DNA of 7,321 nucleotides from an uncultured Pseudomonadota bacterium (lineage in GTDB: Bacteria; Pseudomonadota; Gammaproteobacteria; Steroidobacterales; Steroidobacteraceae). This document shows, piece by piece, positions 1-5,488 of this stretch. The notes beneath the pieces were generated by a model. The model was not told the DNA's origin and searched no databases. It worked only from the letters and a program-made list of their open reading frames with translations. The stretch lies in assembly GCA_903890265.1 (NCBI GenBank), contig CAITAM010000131.1:1-7321 (forward strand), written 5' to 3'. A program made the position numbers and the translations under genes. Positions within the stretch are counted from its first letter, which is position 1. The number at the start of each line of letters is the position of its first letter.

Positions 1-707
1 AGTTCACGCAGCCGGTCGCGTGCGGTAGCGAGCGTGCGCTTCGCCTCGATGACCGTGGCGGCCGACGTGTCGGCCGCGGCACGCGCTTCCTGCACGTCAG
101 TGATCGCGATCAGCCCGACCTCGAAGCGCTTCTCGGCCTGCTCCAGCTGCCGCGCGAACGAATCGTGCGCGGCCTCGGCGGCGCCCAGCGCGTCTTTTTG
201 CGCCAGCACATCGAAATAACGCGTCGCGGTACGCAGGATGAGGTCCTGCTGCGCCGCCCGGTAATCGACCTCGGCCTGCGCCACCTGCGCGTCGGCCTGG
301 CGCAGGCCCGCGATCTGGTCCCAGCGGAACAGGGTCTGCACGAGCGACAGGCCCCATCGGGTGGTATCGGTTCTTGCCGTGCTGTAGGTCGTGTAGGTCT
401 GCAGCGGCGTCACCGGCTGCCCGGCGTTGTTGGTGACCGGGCCGGTGGCGCGATCGTTGAAGTCACCGTGCGTGATGCCGGCCGAGCCCGTCAGCTGCGG
501 CAGCAGCAGCGCGAGCGCCTGGGGCTTGTTCTCGAGCACGGCGAGGCGCGTCGCCTCGGCCTCGCGCAGCTGGGGATCGTTACGCAGCGCCTTCTGGTAG
601 ACCTCGGCAAGGTCTGCCGCCGCCGCGGAACCGGCCGCGGACGCCAGCAGGGCGCCAGCGAGCAGTGCGGCGACCGAGAGGCGGTAGCGAGCCGTCGAAC
701 GTTCCAT
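1..707 (-). CDS. tolC: TolC-family outer membrane channel protein, N-terminal part (3' end beyond the window)
   Basis: The reading frame is open from an ATG at 707-705 to the left edge, giving 235 residues. An AGGAG ribosome binding site lies 8 nt upstream. Residues 1-31 form a signal peptide (arginines at 3, 7 and 9, an Ala/Leu core, likely cleavage before Asp32). The mature part begins with the TolC pattern 'DLAEVYQKALRNDPQLREAEA', followed by 'LLPQL' at 68-72. Near 192-212 it has 'AEKRFEVGLIAITDVQEARA', very close to the E. coli TolC hairpin region (RFNVGLVAITDVQ). Known role of the family: a trimeric outer-membrane and periplasmic tunnel that works with type I secretion and RND or MFS efflux pumps. 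The visible part covers about half of a usual 430-490-residue TolC. It follows the rhodanese gene on the same strand after about 100 nt, which contain a perfect palindrome, so it may have its own regulated promoter. Family assignment is firm. Whether this is the only TolC of the cell cannot be seen. Confidence 0.93.
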   Translation of the reverse strand, partial: MERSTARYRLSVAALLAGALLASAAGSAAAADLAEVYQKALRNDPQLREAEATRLAVLENKPQALALLLPQLTGSAGITHGDFNDRATGPVTNNAGQPVTPLQTYTTYSTARTDTTRWGLSLVQTLFRWDQIAGLRQADAQVAQAEVDYRAAQQDLILRTATRYFDVLAQKDALGAAEAAHDSFARQLEQAEKRFEVGLIAITDVQEARAAADTSAATVIEAKRTLATARDRLRE

Positions 708-715
708 CTCCGCCG

Positions 716-720
716 CTCCT
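716..720 (-). promoter_or_regulatory. Ribosome binding site of tolC
   Basis: AGGAG on the minus strand ends 8 nt before the ATG at 707. It fixes the tolC start, and the signal peptide begins right there. Confidence 0.75.
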
Positions 721-735
721 GCCGTCTTTAAAATA

Positions 736-753
736 TAGTGTTATATAACACTA
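736..753. promoter_or_regulatory. Perfect 18-bp palindrome, candidate operator upstream of tolC
   Basis: TAGTGTTATATAACACTA is its own reverse complement over all 18 bases. It sits 29 nt upstream of the tolC start codon, in an AT-rich block that contrasts with the GC-rich surroundings. On the minus strand the AT-rich run just downstream of it (TATATTTTAAA) could include a -10 element, so a protein bound here would probably overlap the tolC promoter or its initial transcribed region. A dyad of this size fits a dimeric helix-turn-helix repressor such as a TetR-, MarR- or ArsR-type protein, but I do not recognise the exact motif and no regulator gene is in the window. As RNA it would be an A/U-rich stem without a proper U-tract of its own, so an attenuator or terminator is less likely. 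Confidence 0.6.
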
Positions 754-804
754 CACCACTCAATCGAGGCTGCGCAAGTAGGCTGCGCCGCCCGCCCGCC
801 GTAC

Positions 805-1125
805 TCAGTAGGCTGCCAGCGACGGATCGAGTTCCCGGCCCCAGGCGAGGATACCGCCCGCGAGGTTGTCGACGCTCACGAAGCCCTGTGCCTCGAGAAA
901 ACCGGCCACCTGCCGGCTGCGGCTGCCGGACCGGCACACGACCACTGTCGGTGTTTGCGGCGACAACTCGCGAAAACGCTGCGCAATCTCGCCCATCGGG
1001 ATGGCAACGACGCCAGGCAGCGCCGCGATGGCGAGTTCCCAGGGCTCGCGCACGTCGAGGAGGACAAGCGGCTCACCGGCCGCCTGCCGCGCCGCCACGT
1101 CCGTCGGACTGACCTCGCGCACCAC
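805..1125 (-). CDS. Single-domain rhodanese-like protein (GlpE/PspE type)
   Basis: The protein has 106 residues, a normal length for a stand-alone rhodanese domain. Sequence signs are 'LLDVREPWE' near 22-30, the active-site loop C-R-S-G-S-R with the nucleophilic Cys64, and 'NLAGGILAW' near 87-95, all typical of the fold. Known family role: transfer of sulfane sulfur from a donor such as thiosulfate to cyanide or a protein or thiol acceptor, via a persulfide on the loop cysteine; the physiological acceptor is unknown here. There is no signal peptide, so it is cytoplasmic. The start is a GTG at 1125-1123, only 2 nt past the TGA of the upstream methyltransferase; a second GTG follows at once (1122-1120). 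No strong Shine-Dalgarno is visible, so translation is probably coupled to the upstream gene. The tail 'DPSLAAY' is a usual ending for this group. Confidence 0.93.
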   Translation of the reverse strand: MVREVSPTDVAARQAAGEPLVLLDVREPWELAIAALPGVVAIPMGEIAQRFRELSPQTPTVVVCRSGSRSRQVAGFLEAQGFVSVDNLAGGILAWGRELDPSLAAY

Positions 1126-1127
1126 GA

Positions 1128-1778
1128 TCAGAAGCGGAACGTCGAGGGCGTCACGGCGTGCTGCAGCCGCTCGATCGCCGTCTCAAACAGGCTCTCGCGG
1201 CTGTAGAGGCTGCCGGCGCGGGTTTCCAGTACCGCCTCCATCGGTGCCTCGGTGCCGAGGACGACGAACAGTCGGCCGCCGTCCCGCAGGAAGCCGCGGT
1301 ACCGCTCGTCGTAGGCGGGCAGCGCCGCCGTCAGGATGACCACGTCATAGGCCGCCGCCGGGGCGAGGGTGGTTGCATCGGCGGTGTCGACACGCACCGC
1401 GTGCCGGCCGTCCGCCGCCAGCCGCGCCCGCGCGCCGTCCGCCAGCACCGGGTCGATTTCGACGCTGTGGACGCTCGCGCCGAGCGCCGCGAGGCAGGCG
1501 GCCAGGAAGCCGGAGCCGGTGCCGATTTCAAGCACCGTCTCGCCGGGGCGGACGCCCACCGCCTGCAGGATGCGGCCGTCGACCGAGGGGGCGAGAATGA
1601 ACCGGCCACCGCCGAGGGGAATCGGCGCGTCGGCGTAGGCAACCGAGGCAAATGCCTCCGGCACGTAACGCTCGCGGGCGACACTGCCCATCGCGGCGAG
1701 CACGGCGGGGTCGAGCACCTCCCAGGCGCGGACCTGCTGCTCGACCATCTGCAAGCGGGCGGCTTCAGCGTTCATCAT
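1128..1778 (-). CDS. Protein-L-isoaspartate O-methyltransferase-like (Pcm family) protein with divergent substrate loop
   Basis: From the ATG at 1778 the product has 216 residues, close to the usual Pcm length. The frame is open upstream to 1955, but the added 59 residues are Arg-rich and non-conserved. The Pcm-like sequence starts at 'MNAEAARLQMVEQQVRAWEVLD', so the start is 1778 or the adjacent ATG at 1775; no clear Shine-Dalgarno separates them. The S-adenosylmethionine motif I is well kept (VLEIGTGSGF, residues 82-91), with an acidic residue after the next strand (SVEID, 105-109) and 'VVILTAALPAY' at 146-156. The loop that in true isoaspartyl methyltransferases reads roughly GQTISQP is here GRFILAP (58-64), and the later GDG and C-terminal FVPL-like segments are also not recognisable. 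It is therefore a SAM-dependent methyltransferase of the Pcm superfamily, while repair of isoaspartate is doubtful. It overlaps no neighbour and leads a run with the rhodanese and tolC. Confidence 0.88.
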   Translation of the reverse strand: MMNAEAARLQMVEQQVRAWEVLDPAVLAAMGSVARERYVPEAFASVAYADAPIPLGGGRFILAPSVDGRILQAVGVRPGETVLEIGTGSGFLAACLAALGASVHSVEIDPVLADGARARLAADGRHAVRVDTADATTLAPAAAYDVVILTAALPAYDERYRGFLRDGGRLFVVLGTEAPMEAVLETRAGSLYSRESLFETAIERLQHAVTPSTFRF

Positions 1779-1819
1779 GGGGACCGTGCCATTCCGTCGG
1801 GGGAAATAGATTATGGGCC

Positions 1820-1863
1820 GGGCAGGGTACGCAACAACGAGTCGCGCGAACAAGGCCCTGCCC
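1820..1863. repeat. Inverted repeat in the leader of the Pcm-like gene
   Basis: GGGCAGGG (1820-1827) and CCCTGCCC (1856-1863) are exact 8-bp complements separated by 28 nt. They lie 42-85 nt upstream of the methyltransferase start and downstream of its proposed promoter, so they would be in the 5' untranslated RNA, where a GC-rich stem could form. The long loop makes a function uncertain. Confidence 0.35.
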
Positions 1864-1877
1864 TTTGAAGAGTGACT

Positions 1878-1907
1878 ATTATGGTGAATCCTTACGCGTC
1901 GGGGCAA
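1878..1907 (-). promoter_or_regulatory. Possible sigma70-type promoter of the Pcm-like/rhodanese run
   Basis: On the minus strand TTGCCC (1907-1902, 4 of 6 matches to TTGACA) is followed after 18 nt by CATAAT (1883-1878, 5 of 6 matches to TATAAT). Transcription would start near 1871 and give a leader of about 90 nt. A 7-bp inverted repeat (CAACGCC at 1905-1911, GGCGTTG at 1927-1933) touches the -35 box. This rests on consensus matching only. No comparably good promoter was seen for the divergent plus-strand gene. Confidence 0.35.
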
Positions 1908-2039
1908 CGCCTTCGCTATTGTAGAGGGCGTTGAAGAACGACGATGGCGACGCACGGAACGTGGACGCCGTACGAAAACGATAAGCAGGGGATCGCGATA
2001 ACTCGGGCGCCATTGCCGGTGCGCAACACGTTACGCGAT

Positions 2040-2044
2040 AAGGA
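2040..2044 (+). promoter_or_regulatory. Ribosome binding site that selects the GTG start at 2054
   Basis: AAGGA ends 9 nt before the GTG at 2054, a suitable spacing. The in-frame TTG at 2048 is only 3 nt away from it and is thus unlikely to be the start. Confidence 0.65.
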
Positions 2045-2053
2045 AATTTGCCC

Positions 2054-4336
2054 GTGACCGCGACCTACGTCGGGATCGTCGCGTTGCTCTTGGTGATGCT
2101 GGTGATGGCGCTCGTCGCCTACGCCGGTGCCGCCAGGCGTGCGCGCGCCTACCGCTCCCTCGAGGACCTCGCGGATGCACTCGATCTGCTGCCGGTCGAC
2201 CGACCGGCGCGACTGACGCTGCACGACCCCGATCCGCTGACCGACCGCGTGGTCGGCGCGGTCAATGCGATCCTCGAGCGCGGCCCGCGCACACCCGCCC
2301 GTGAGCGGCTCTTCGAGGACCTGCTCGGCGCCGTGCGCGACGCGGTCCTCGTGCATCGGGACACGGTACTGGTCGCCAACCAGCGCTTTGCGACGCTGGT
2401 TGGCCGCGACCTTGCGGACCTGATCGGCAAGCCGTTGTGGGACATCGTTTCCAGCGACTATGCCGACATCGTCTACGAGCACGCAAAGCGCGCGCTCGGC
2501 GGTCAGCCCGTGCCCGAGCGTTTCGAGGTCGAGGTCAGCGACGCGCACGGCCAGGTGACCCGCATCGAGCTCACCGGGCGTCCGATCAGCTACGCGGGAT
2601 CCGGCGCCGTGCTCTACTCCGCAGCCGAGATGCTGACCCACTCGGGCGCTGAGGGTGCGGGCGCCAAGCCGCGTGCGCAGTCGACCATCGACTCGCTCGC
2701 CGTCGGCCTCGTGACCACCGATGCCGAAGGGCGGGTTGATTACCTGAACCGCGCCGCCGAGCAGTTGCTCGGCCTGTCGATCAGCGACGTGGCGGGACGA
2801 CCCTTCGCGGACGTGGCGGCCATCGTGGATGAACCCGAGCGCAAGCCGATCGCGGATCCCGTGCGCCAGTGCCTCGCGAGTGGCGCGCCGGTGTCGCTCG
2901 GCCGACGCACATTGCTTCTGGCGCGGCCGGACGACGTCGACCACAGCATTGAGATTTCCGTCGCGCCGATGCGCGACGGTGCGGACCACCTCACCGGCAC
3001 GGTCGTGCTGCTGCAGGACGTCACGGAACAGCGCGGCATCGCGCGGCAGATGTCTTACCAGGCAAGCCATGACGCGCTCACCGGACTCATCAACCGCCGC
3101 GAGTTCGAGCGGCGGCTGCACGAGTCGATCGAGACCGCGCGGGCCGGCGCGCACACGCACGTGCTGTGCTACCTCGACCTTGACCGGTTCAAGGCCGTCA
3201 ATGACACCAGTGGCCACACCGCCGGTGACAACATGCTGCGCGAGGTCGCGGCGCTGCTCAAGGATGCGGTCCGCGACTCCGACACCGTCGCCCGAATCGG
3301 CGGCGACGAATTTGCCCTGCTGCTCGTCGGCTGCCCGCTCGAGAAGGCCACGCAGATCTCCGAGGACGTCGTCGCGGCGGTGCGTGACTACCGCTTCGTC
3401 TGGAAGGACAAGATCTTCTCGATCGGTGTCAGCATCGGCCTCGTCGAGGTCGGTCGCGAGAGCGGTGCCCTCGAGGACGTGCTGTCGGCGGCGGACTCGG
3501 CCTGCTACGTCGCGAAAAGCACCGGGCCCGGACGCGTGCACGTCTACTCGGCGCGCGACGAGGCGGTGGCGCGTCACCGCGGCGAAATCCAGTGGCTGCA
3601 GAAGTTGCAGCAGGCGCTGCGCGACGACCGTTTCGTGCTCTACACTCAGCCGATCCTGGCGGCGGAGATTGCGACCGTGCGCGGGCCTGCGCTTGAGGTC
3701 CTCGTACGGATGATGGACGAGCAGGGCCGCATCATCGCCCCGGGCGAGTTCCTCAAGGCGGCCGAGCGCTACCGGCTGATGTCCCTGGTCGATCGCTGGG
3801 TGGTGCAGACGACGCTCGCGGCCCTTGGCCGGGGTGGCCTGCGGGTGGCGCCGGGACGCAGCGTATCGATCAATATCTCCGGGCAGACGCTCGGCGACGC
3901 GCACTTTCTCGAGTTTGTCGTCGACTGCCTGGACAGCACGGGCGTCGCGCCGGCGCAGGTGTGTTTCGAGGTGACCGAGGCCTCGGTCGTCGCCAACCTC
4001 GATCATGCCCGCCGCTTCATCGGCGTGCTGCATGGCATGGGCTGTCAGTTTGCGCTCGATGACTTCGGCAGCGGCCTCGGTTCCTTCGCCAACCTGAAGA
4101 ACCTGTCGATGGATTACCTCAAGATCGACGGCACCTACATGCGCAATCTGTCCCGCGACAGCGTCAACCAGGCGATGGTGCAGGCCATGATCAAGCTGGC
4201 GCGCACGCTCGACTTCAAGGTCATCGGCGAGCAGGTCGAGGATCAGCAGTCACTCGATGCAGCGCGTCTTTTGGGCGTCGACTACATCCAGGGCTACATC
4301 ATCGCCCGCCCGGAGCCCCTGCTGCCCGCGGCCTAG
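2054..4336 (+). CDS. Membrane-anchored PAS-PAS-GGDEF-EAL cyclic-di-GMP signalling protein
   Basis: The product has 760 residues from the GTG at 2054 (AAGGA site 9 nt upstream). Domains in order: one N-terminal transmembrane segment (about 3-25) followed by basic residues; a PAS-like domain (about 86-190); a second PAS domain (about 209-325) ending in 'LLQDVTE'; GGDEF (about 333-495); EAL (about 510-755). The GGDEF motif is exact at 416-420 with an RxxD inhibitory site (R-D-S-D, 407-410) in the canonical position, five residues upstream. In the EAL half the signature is E-V-L (548-550) instead of EAL, a common variant. The other metal and catalytic positions are present: N607, E639-V-T-E642, D669-D-F-G, K690, E726 and Q746. 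Known chemistry: diguanylate cyclase makes c-di-GMP from two GTP, EAL phosphodiesterase opens it to pGpG. From the residues both activities are possible; the net direction cannot be read from sequence. PAS ligands are unknown. The gene is monocistronic and divergent from the Pcm-like gene. Confidence 0.95.
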   Translation: MTATYVGIVALLLVMLVMALVAYAGAARRARAYRSLEDLADALDLLPVDRPARLTLHDPDPLTDRVVGAVNAILERGPRTPARERLFEDLLGAVRDAVLVHRDTVLVANQRFATLVGRDLADLIGKPLWDIVSSDYADIVYEHAKRALGGQPVPERFEVEVSDAHGQVTRIELTGRPISYAGSGAVLYSAAEMLTHSGAEGAGAKPRAQSTIDSLAVGLVTTDAEGRVDYLNRAAEQLLGLSISDVAGRPFADVAAIVDEPERKPIADPVRQCLASGAPVSLGRRTLLLARPDDVDHSIEISVAPMRDGADHLTGTVVLLQDVTEQRGIARQMSYQASHDALTGLINRREFERRLHESIETARAGAHTHVLCYLDLDRFKAVNDTSGHTAGDNMLREVAALLKDAVRDSDTVARIGGDEFALLLVGCPLEKATQISEDVVAAVRDYRFVWKDKIFSIGVSIGLVEVGRESGALEDVLSAADSACYVAKSTGPGRVHVYSARDEAVARHRGEIQWLQKLQQALRDDRFVLYTQPILAAEIATVRGPALEVLVRMMDEQGRIIAPGEFLKAAERYRLMSLVDRWVVQTTLAALGRGGLRVAPGRSVSINISGQTLGDAHFLEFVVDCLDSTGVAPAQVCFEVTEASVVANLDHARRFIGVLHGMGCQFALDDFGSGLGSFANLKNLSMDYLKIDGTYMRNLSRDSVNQAMVQAMIKLARTLDFKVIGEQVEDQQSLDAARLLGVDYIQGYIIARPEPLLPAA

Positions 4337-4396
4337 GGCGGCCGCCACCCGTCCGGCCCGCGGCGGGCGCCCGACGCGATCCCGATCGTCCGCCAT

Positions 4397-4421
4397 AAAA
4401 AAAGGCGACCCGAAGGTCGCC
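4397..4421 (-). terminator. Intrinsic terminator of the PEP-CTERM gene
   Basis: On the minus strand GGCGACC-TTCG-GGTCGCC forms a 7-bp stem with the very stable UUCG tetraloop (stem arms 4421-4415 and 4410-4404) and runs straight into seven T (4403-4397). It lies 32 nt past the stop at 4454. On the plus strand the hairpin is followed by CCTTAC rather than a U-run, so it would be a weak terminator for the convergent c-di-GMP gene. That gene has GC-rich dyads of its own after its stop (GGCGGCCGCC at 4337-4346; GCCCG and CGGGC at 4356-4368) but no U-tract. Confidence 0.92.
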
Positions 4422-4453
4422 CCTTACATGCCCGCAGGTCGGTGGCTGCCGTG

Positions 4454-5158
4454 CTAGCGGCGGCGACGGACGAAGGCCAGGCTGCCGAGCGCGCTGACGA
4501 GGAGCCAGCCCGAGGCCGGGACCGGCACGGGCGCCGGCGTGTTGATGAGCGTCAGGGTGCCGCCGTAGCCACCGCCGAACTGGCCGTTGGCGATGCCTGC
4601 AATATCGAGGAAGTACGCGCCGCTCGAGAGGTTCTGGAACGACGCCGTGATCGACGTGCCGCTACCGCTGCTGGTCCAGCCGACGATCGACGTGCTGCCG
4701 GCACTGATCGCGCCCGCCGTGGCCGCGTCCGAGGCGCTCGCCGCCTCGTAGAGGCGCAGCTGCAGGTTCGCCGTGTTGAACAGCGAGCCGGAGCTGAAAG
4801 CTACTGTGATGACGTTACCCTGTGACGCCGACGGGTTGATCGCGAACTTGAAGGCGTCGACGAAGCCGACCTGGCCCTGGCCGCTGAAGCCGGTGACCGG
4901 GTTCAGCAGCACGCCGCCCGGTTCCTGGTTCACGAAGGAGTCCGAAAAACTGTAGGTGTTCGTGCCTGACGCCAGATTCAGCAGGTAGTCGCTGACCGTC
5001 GCGTTCGGCGTGGTCGTCGAGCCCGTGAACTGGGTGGTCACGAGGAGCGTGCCGGAGCTGCCGAGGCTGACGGTGCTGGCGAGGGCCGGCGTGGCGAGCA
5101 GGGCGGCGGCGGGCGCGAAAGCGGCCAGCAGCGCTGCGCGAGCGGTCGTGCGGTGCAT
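4454..5158 (-). CDS. PEP-CTERM-sorted exported protein, probably FxDxF type
   Basis: From the ATG at 5158 the protein has 234 residues. Residues 1-27 are a signal peptide with cleavage probably after A-L-A. The mature part is rich in Ser, Thr, Gly, Ala and Asn, has no cysteine, and looks like a beta-rich surface domain. It contains 'FVDAF' (99-103) and, later, 'GAYFLDIAGIANGQFGGGYGGTL' in part, a layout that resembles the FxDxF-type PEP-CTERM proteins. The C-terminus is a complete sorting signal: VPVPAS (211-216), a hydrophobic span (217-230) and R-R-R-R (231-234). In this system the exosortase (EpsH/XrtA family) is known to process such tails in exopolysaccharide-producing Gram-negatives; no exosortase is in the window. 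The motif is VPVPA rather than VPEPA, a variant seen in the family. Its biochemical role is unknown. It is transcribed alone and ends at a strong terminator. The frame extends upstream to 5251, but the signal peptide and ribosome site support 5158. Confidence 0.9.
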   Translation of the reverse strand: MHRTTARAALLAAFAPAAALLATPALASTVSLGSSGTLLVTTQFTGSTTTPNATVSDYLLNLASGTNTYSFSDSFVNQEPGGVLLNPVTGFSGQGQVGFVDAFKFAINPSASQGNVITVAFSSGSLFNTANLQLRLYEAASASDAATAGAISAGSTSIVGWTSSGSGTSITASFQNLSSGAYFLDIAGIANGQFGGGYGGTLTLINTPAPVPVPASGWLLVSALGSLAFVRRRR

Positions 5159-5165
5159 GTGTGTG

Positions 5166-5171
5166 TCCCCT
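5166..5171 (-). promoter_or_regulatory. Ribosome binding site of the PEP-CTERM protein gene
   Basis: AGGGGA on the minus strand lies 7 nt before the ATG at 5158. It decides against the upstream in-frame ATG at 5251, which would put 31 hydrophilic residues in front of the signal peptide. Confidence 0.75.
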
Positions 5172-5323
5172 AATCTCGTGCGTGATTCTTGTAATCGTTC
5201 AACGACGTTCCGTGCGGGACCCTCTGCCGGGCGTCCCTGCCGGACGGGCACCCTACCCCCGTCCCGCCGGTGTGTGGCAGCGGGTTATGTCGGAGACCGG
5301 AGTACCTTCGCCGACAATAGGCC

Positions 5324-5335
5324 TGTCGCGTGACA
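5324..5335. promoter_or_regulatory. Imperfect dyad TGTC-N4-GACA upstream of the PEP-CTERM gene
   Basis: TGTCGCGTGACA differs from its reverse complement at one symmetric pair only. It lies about 165 nt upstream of the PEP-CTERM start in the AT-richer patch, and ATTGTC recurs nearby on the minus strand (around 5320-5315). It could be a regulator site, but short dyads of this quality arise by chance. Confidence 0.2.
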
Positions 5336-5434
5336 ATTATTTGACCGCACGAAGGCAGGTTCGCGCCCGACCGGCGTTAATTCAACGGGTTACGGGCGCG
5401 CACAAGAAAAAGACTAGCCGACGCGCCGGGCGTT

Positions 5435-5464
5435 CCTGCCGCGTCCAGTTCAGGACGCGGCAGG
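5435..5464 (-). terminator. Perfect 12-bp stem-loop downstream of hppA
   Basis: CCTGCCGCGTCC (5435-5446) and GGACGCGGCAGG (5453-5464) pair completely around a 6-nt loop. The stem starts 24 nt past the hppA stop. No U-tract follows directly on the minus strand; a run of five T comes only about 24 nt later (5411-5407). It is probably a 3'-end stabilising or Rho-assisted termination structure for hppA mRNA rather than a textbook intrinsic terminator. Confidence 0.6.
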
Positions 5465-5488
5465 GGCAGGCTGTTGCGGTGGTCGACG

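Larger units (their letters stand above)
5159..5488. other. Non-coding region between hppA and the PEP-CTERM gene
   Basis: These 330 nt contain no credible gene on either strand. From right to left they hold a 12-bp hairpin after the hppA stop, an AT-richer patch around 5310-5345 that may carry the promoter of the PEP-CTERM gene, and that gene's ribosome binding site. No convincing sigma70 pair and no sigma54 -24/-12 element (GG-N10-GC type) was found for the PEP-CTERM gene, although such promoters are known for some PEP-CTERM genes. Confidence 0.6.

Noticed and set aside
165..731. 188-residue plus-strand frame opposite tolC
   Set aside because: It is a shadow of tolC. The minus-strand frame has a signal peptide, a ribosome site and clear TolC motifs, whereas the plus-strand translation is Arg/Gly-rich with no family pattern.
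768..816. Short direct repeats (AGTAGGCTGC at 777-786 and 807-816; GGCTGCGC at 768-775 and 781-788) around the rhodanese stop
   Set aside because: The 10-bp copies are 30 nt apart and might suggest a small duplication of the gene end, but they are short and GC-rich, and the rhodanese ends in a normal family tail, so chance is a sufficient explanation.
1779..1955. 59-residue N-terminal extension of the Pcm-like protein
   Set aside because: It is Arg-rich, has no similarity to the family, and covers the predicted promoter and inverted repeat. The conserved sequence begins at the tandem ATG at 1778/1775.
2829..3713. 294-residue plus-strand frame inside the c-di-GMP gene
   Set aside because: It is a +1 shadow made mostly of Arg, Ser, Ala and Thr. 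The GGDEF and EAL residues are all in the other frame.
1916..4033. A 705-codon open frame on the minus strand opposite the c-di-GMP gene
   Set aside because: It is in codon register with the sense gene, so antisense stops would require TTA, CTA or TCA codons in the sense frame, which are rare in GC-rich genes. Its product is rich in Arg, His, Asp and Val, has no recognisable domain, and the sense strand encodes a complete, well-conserved protein.
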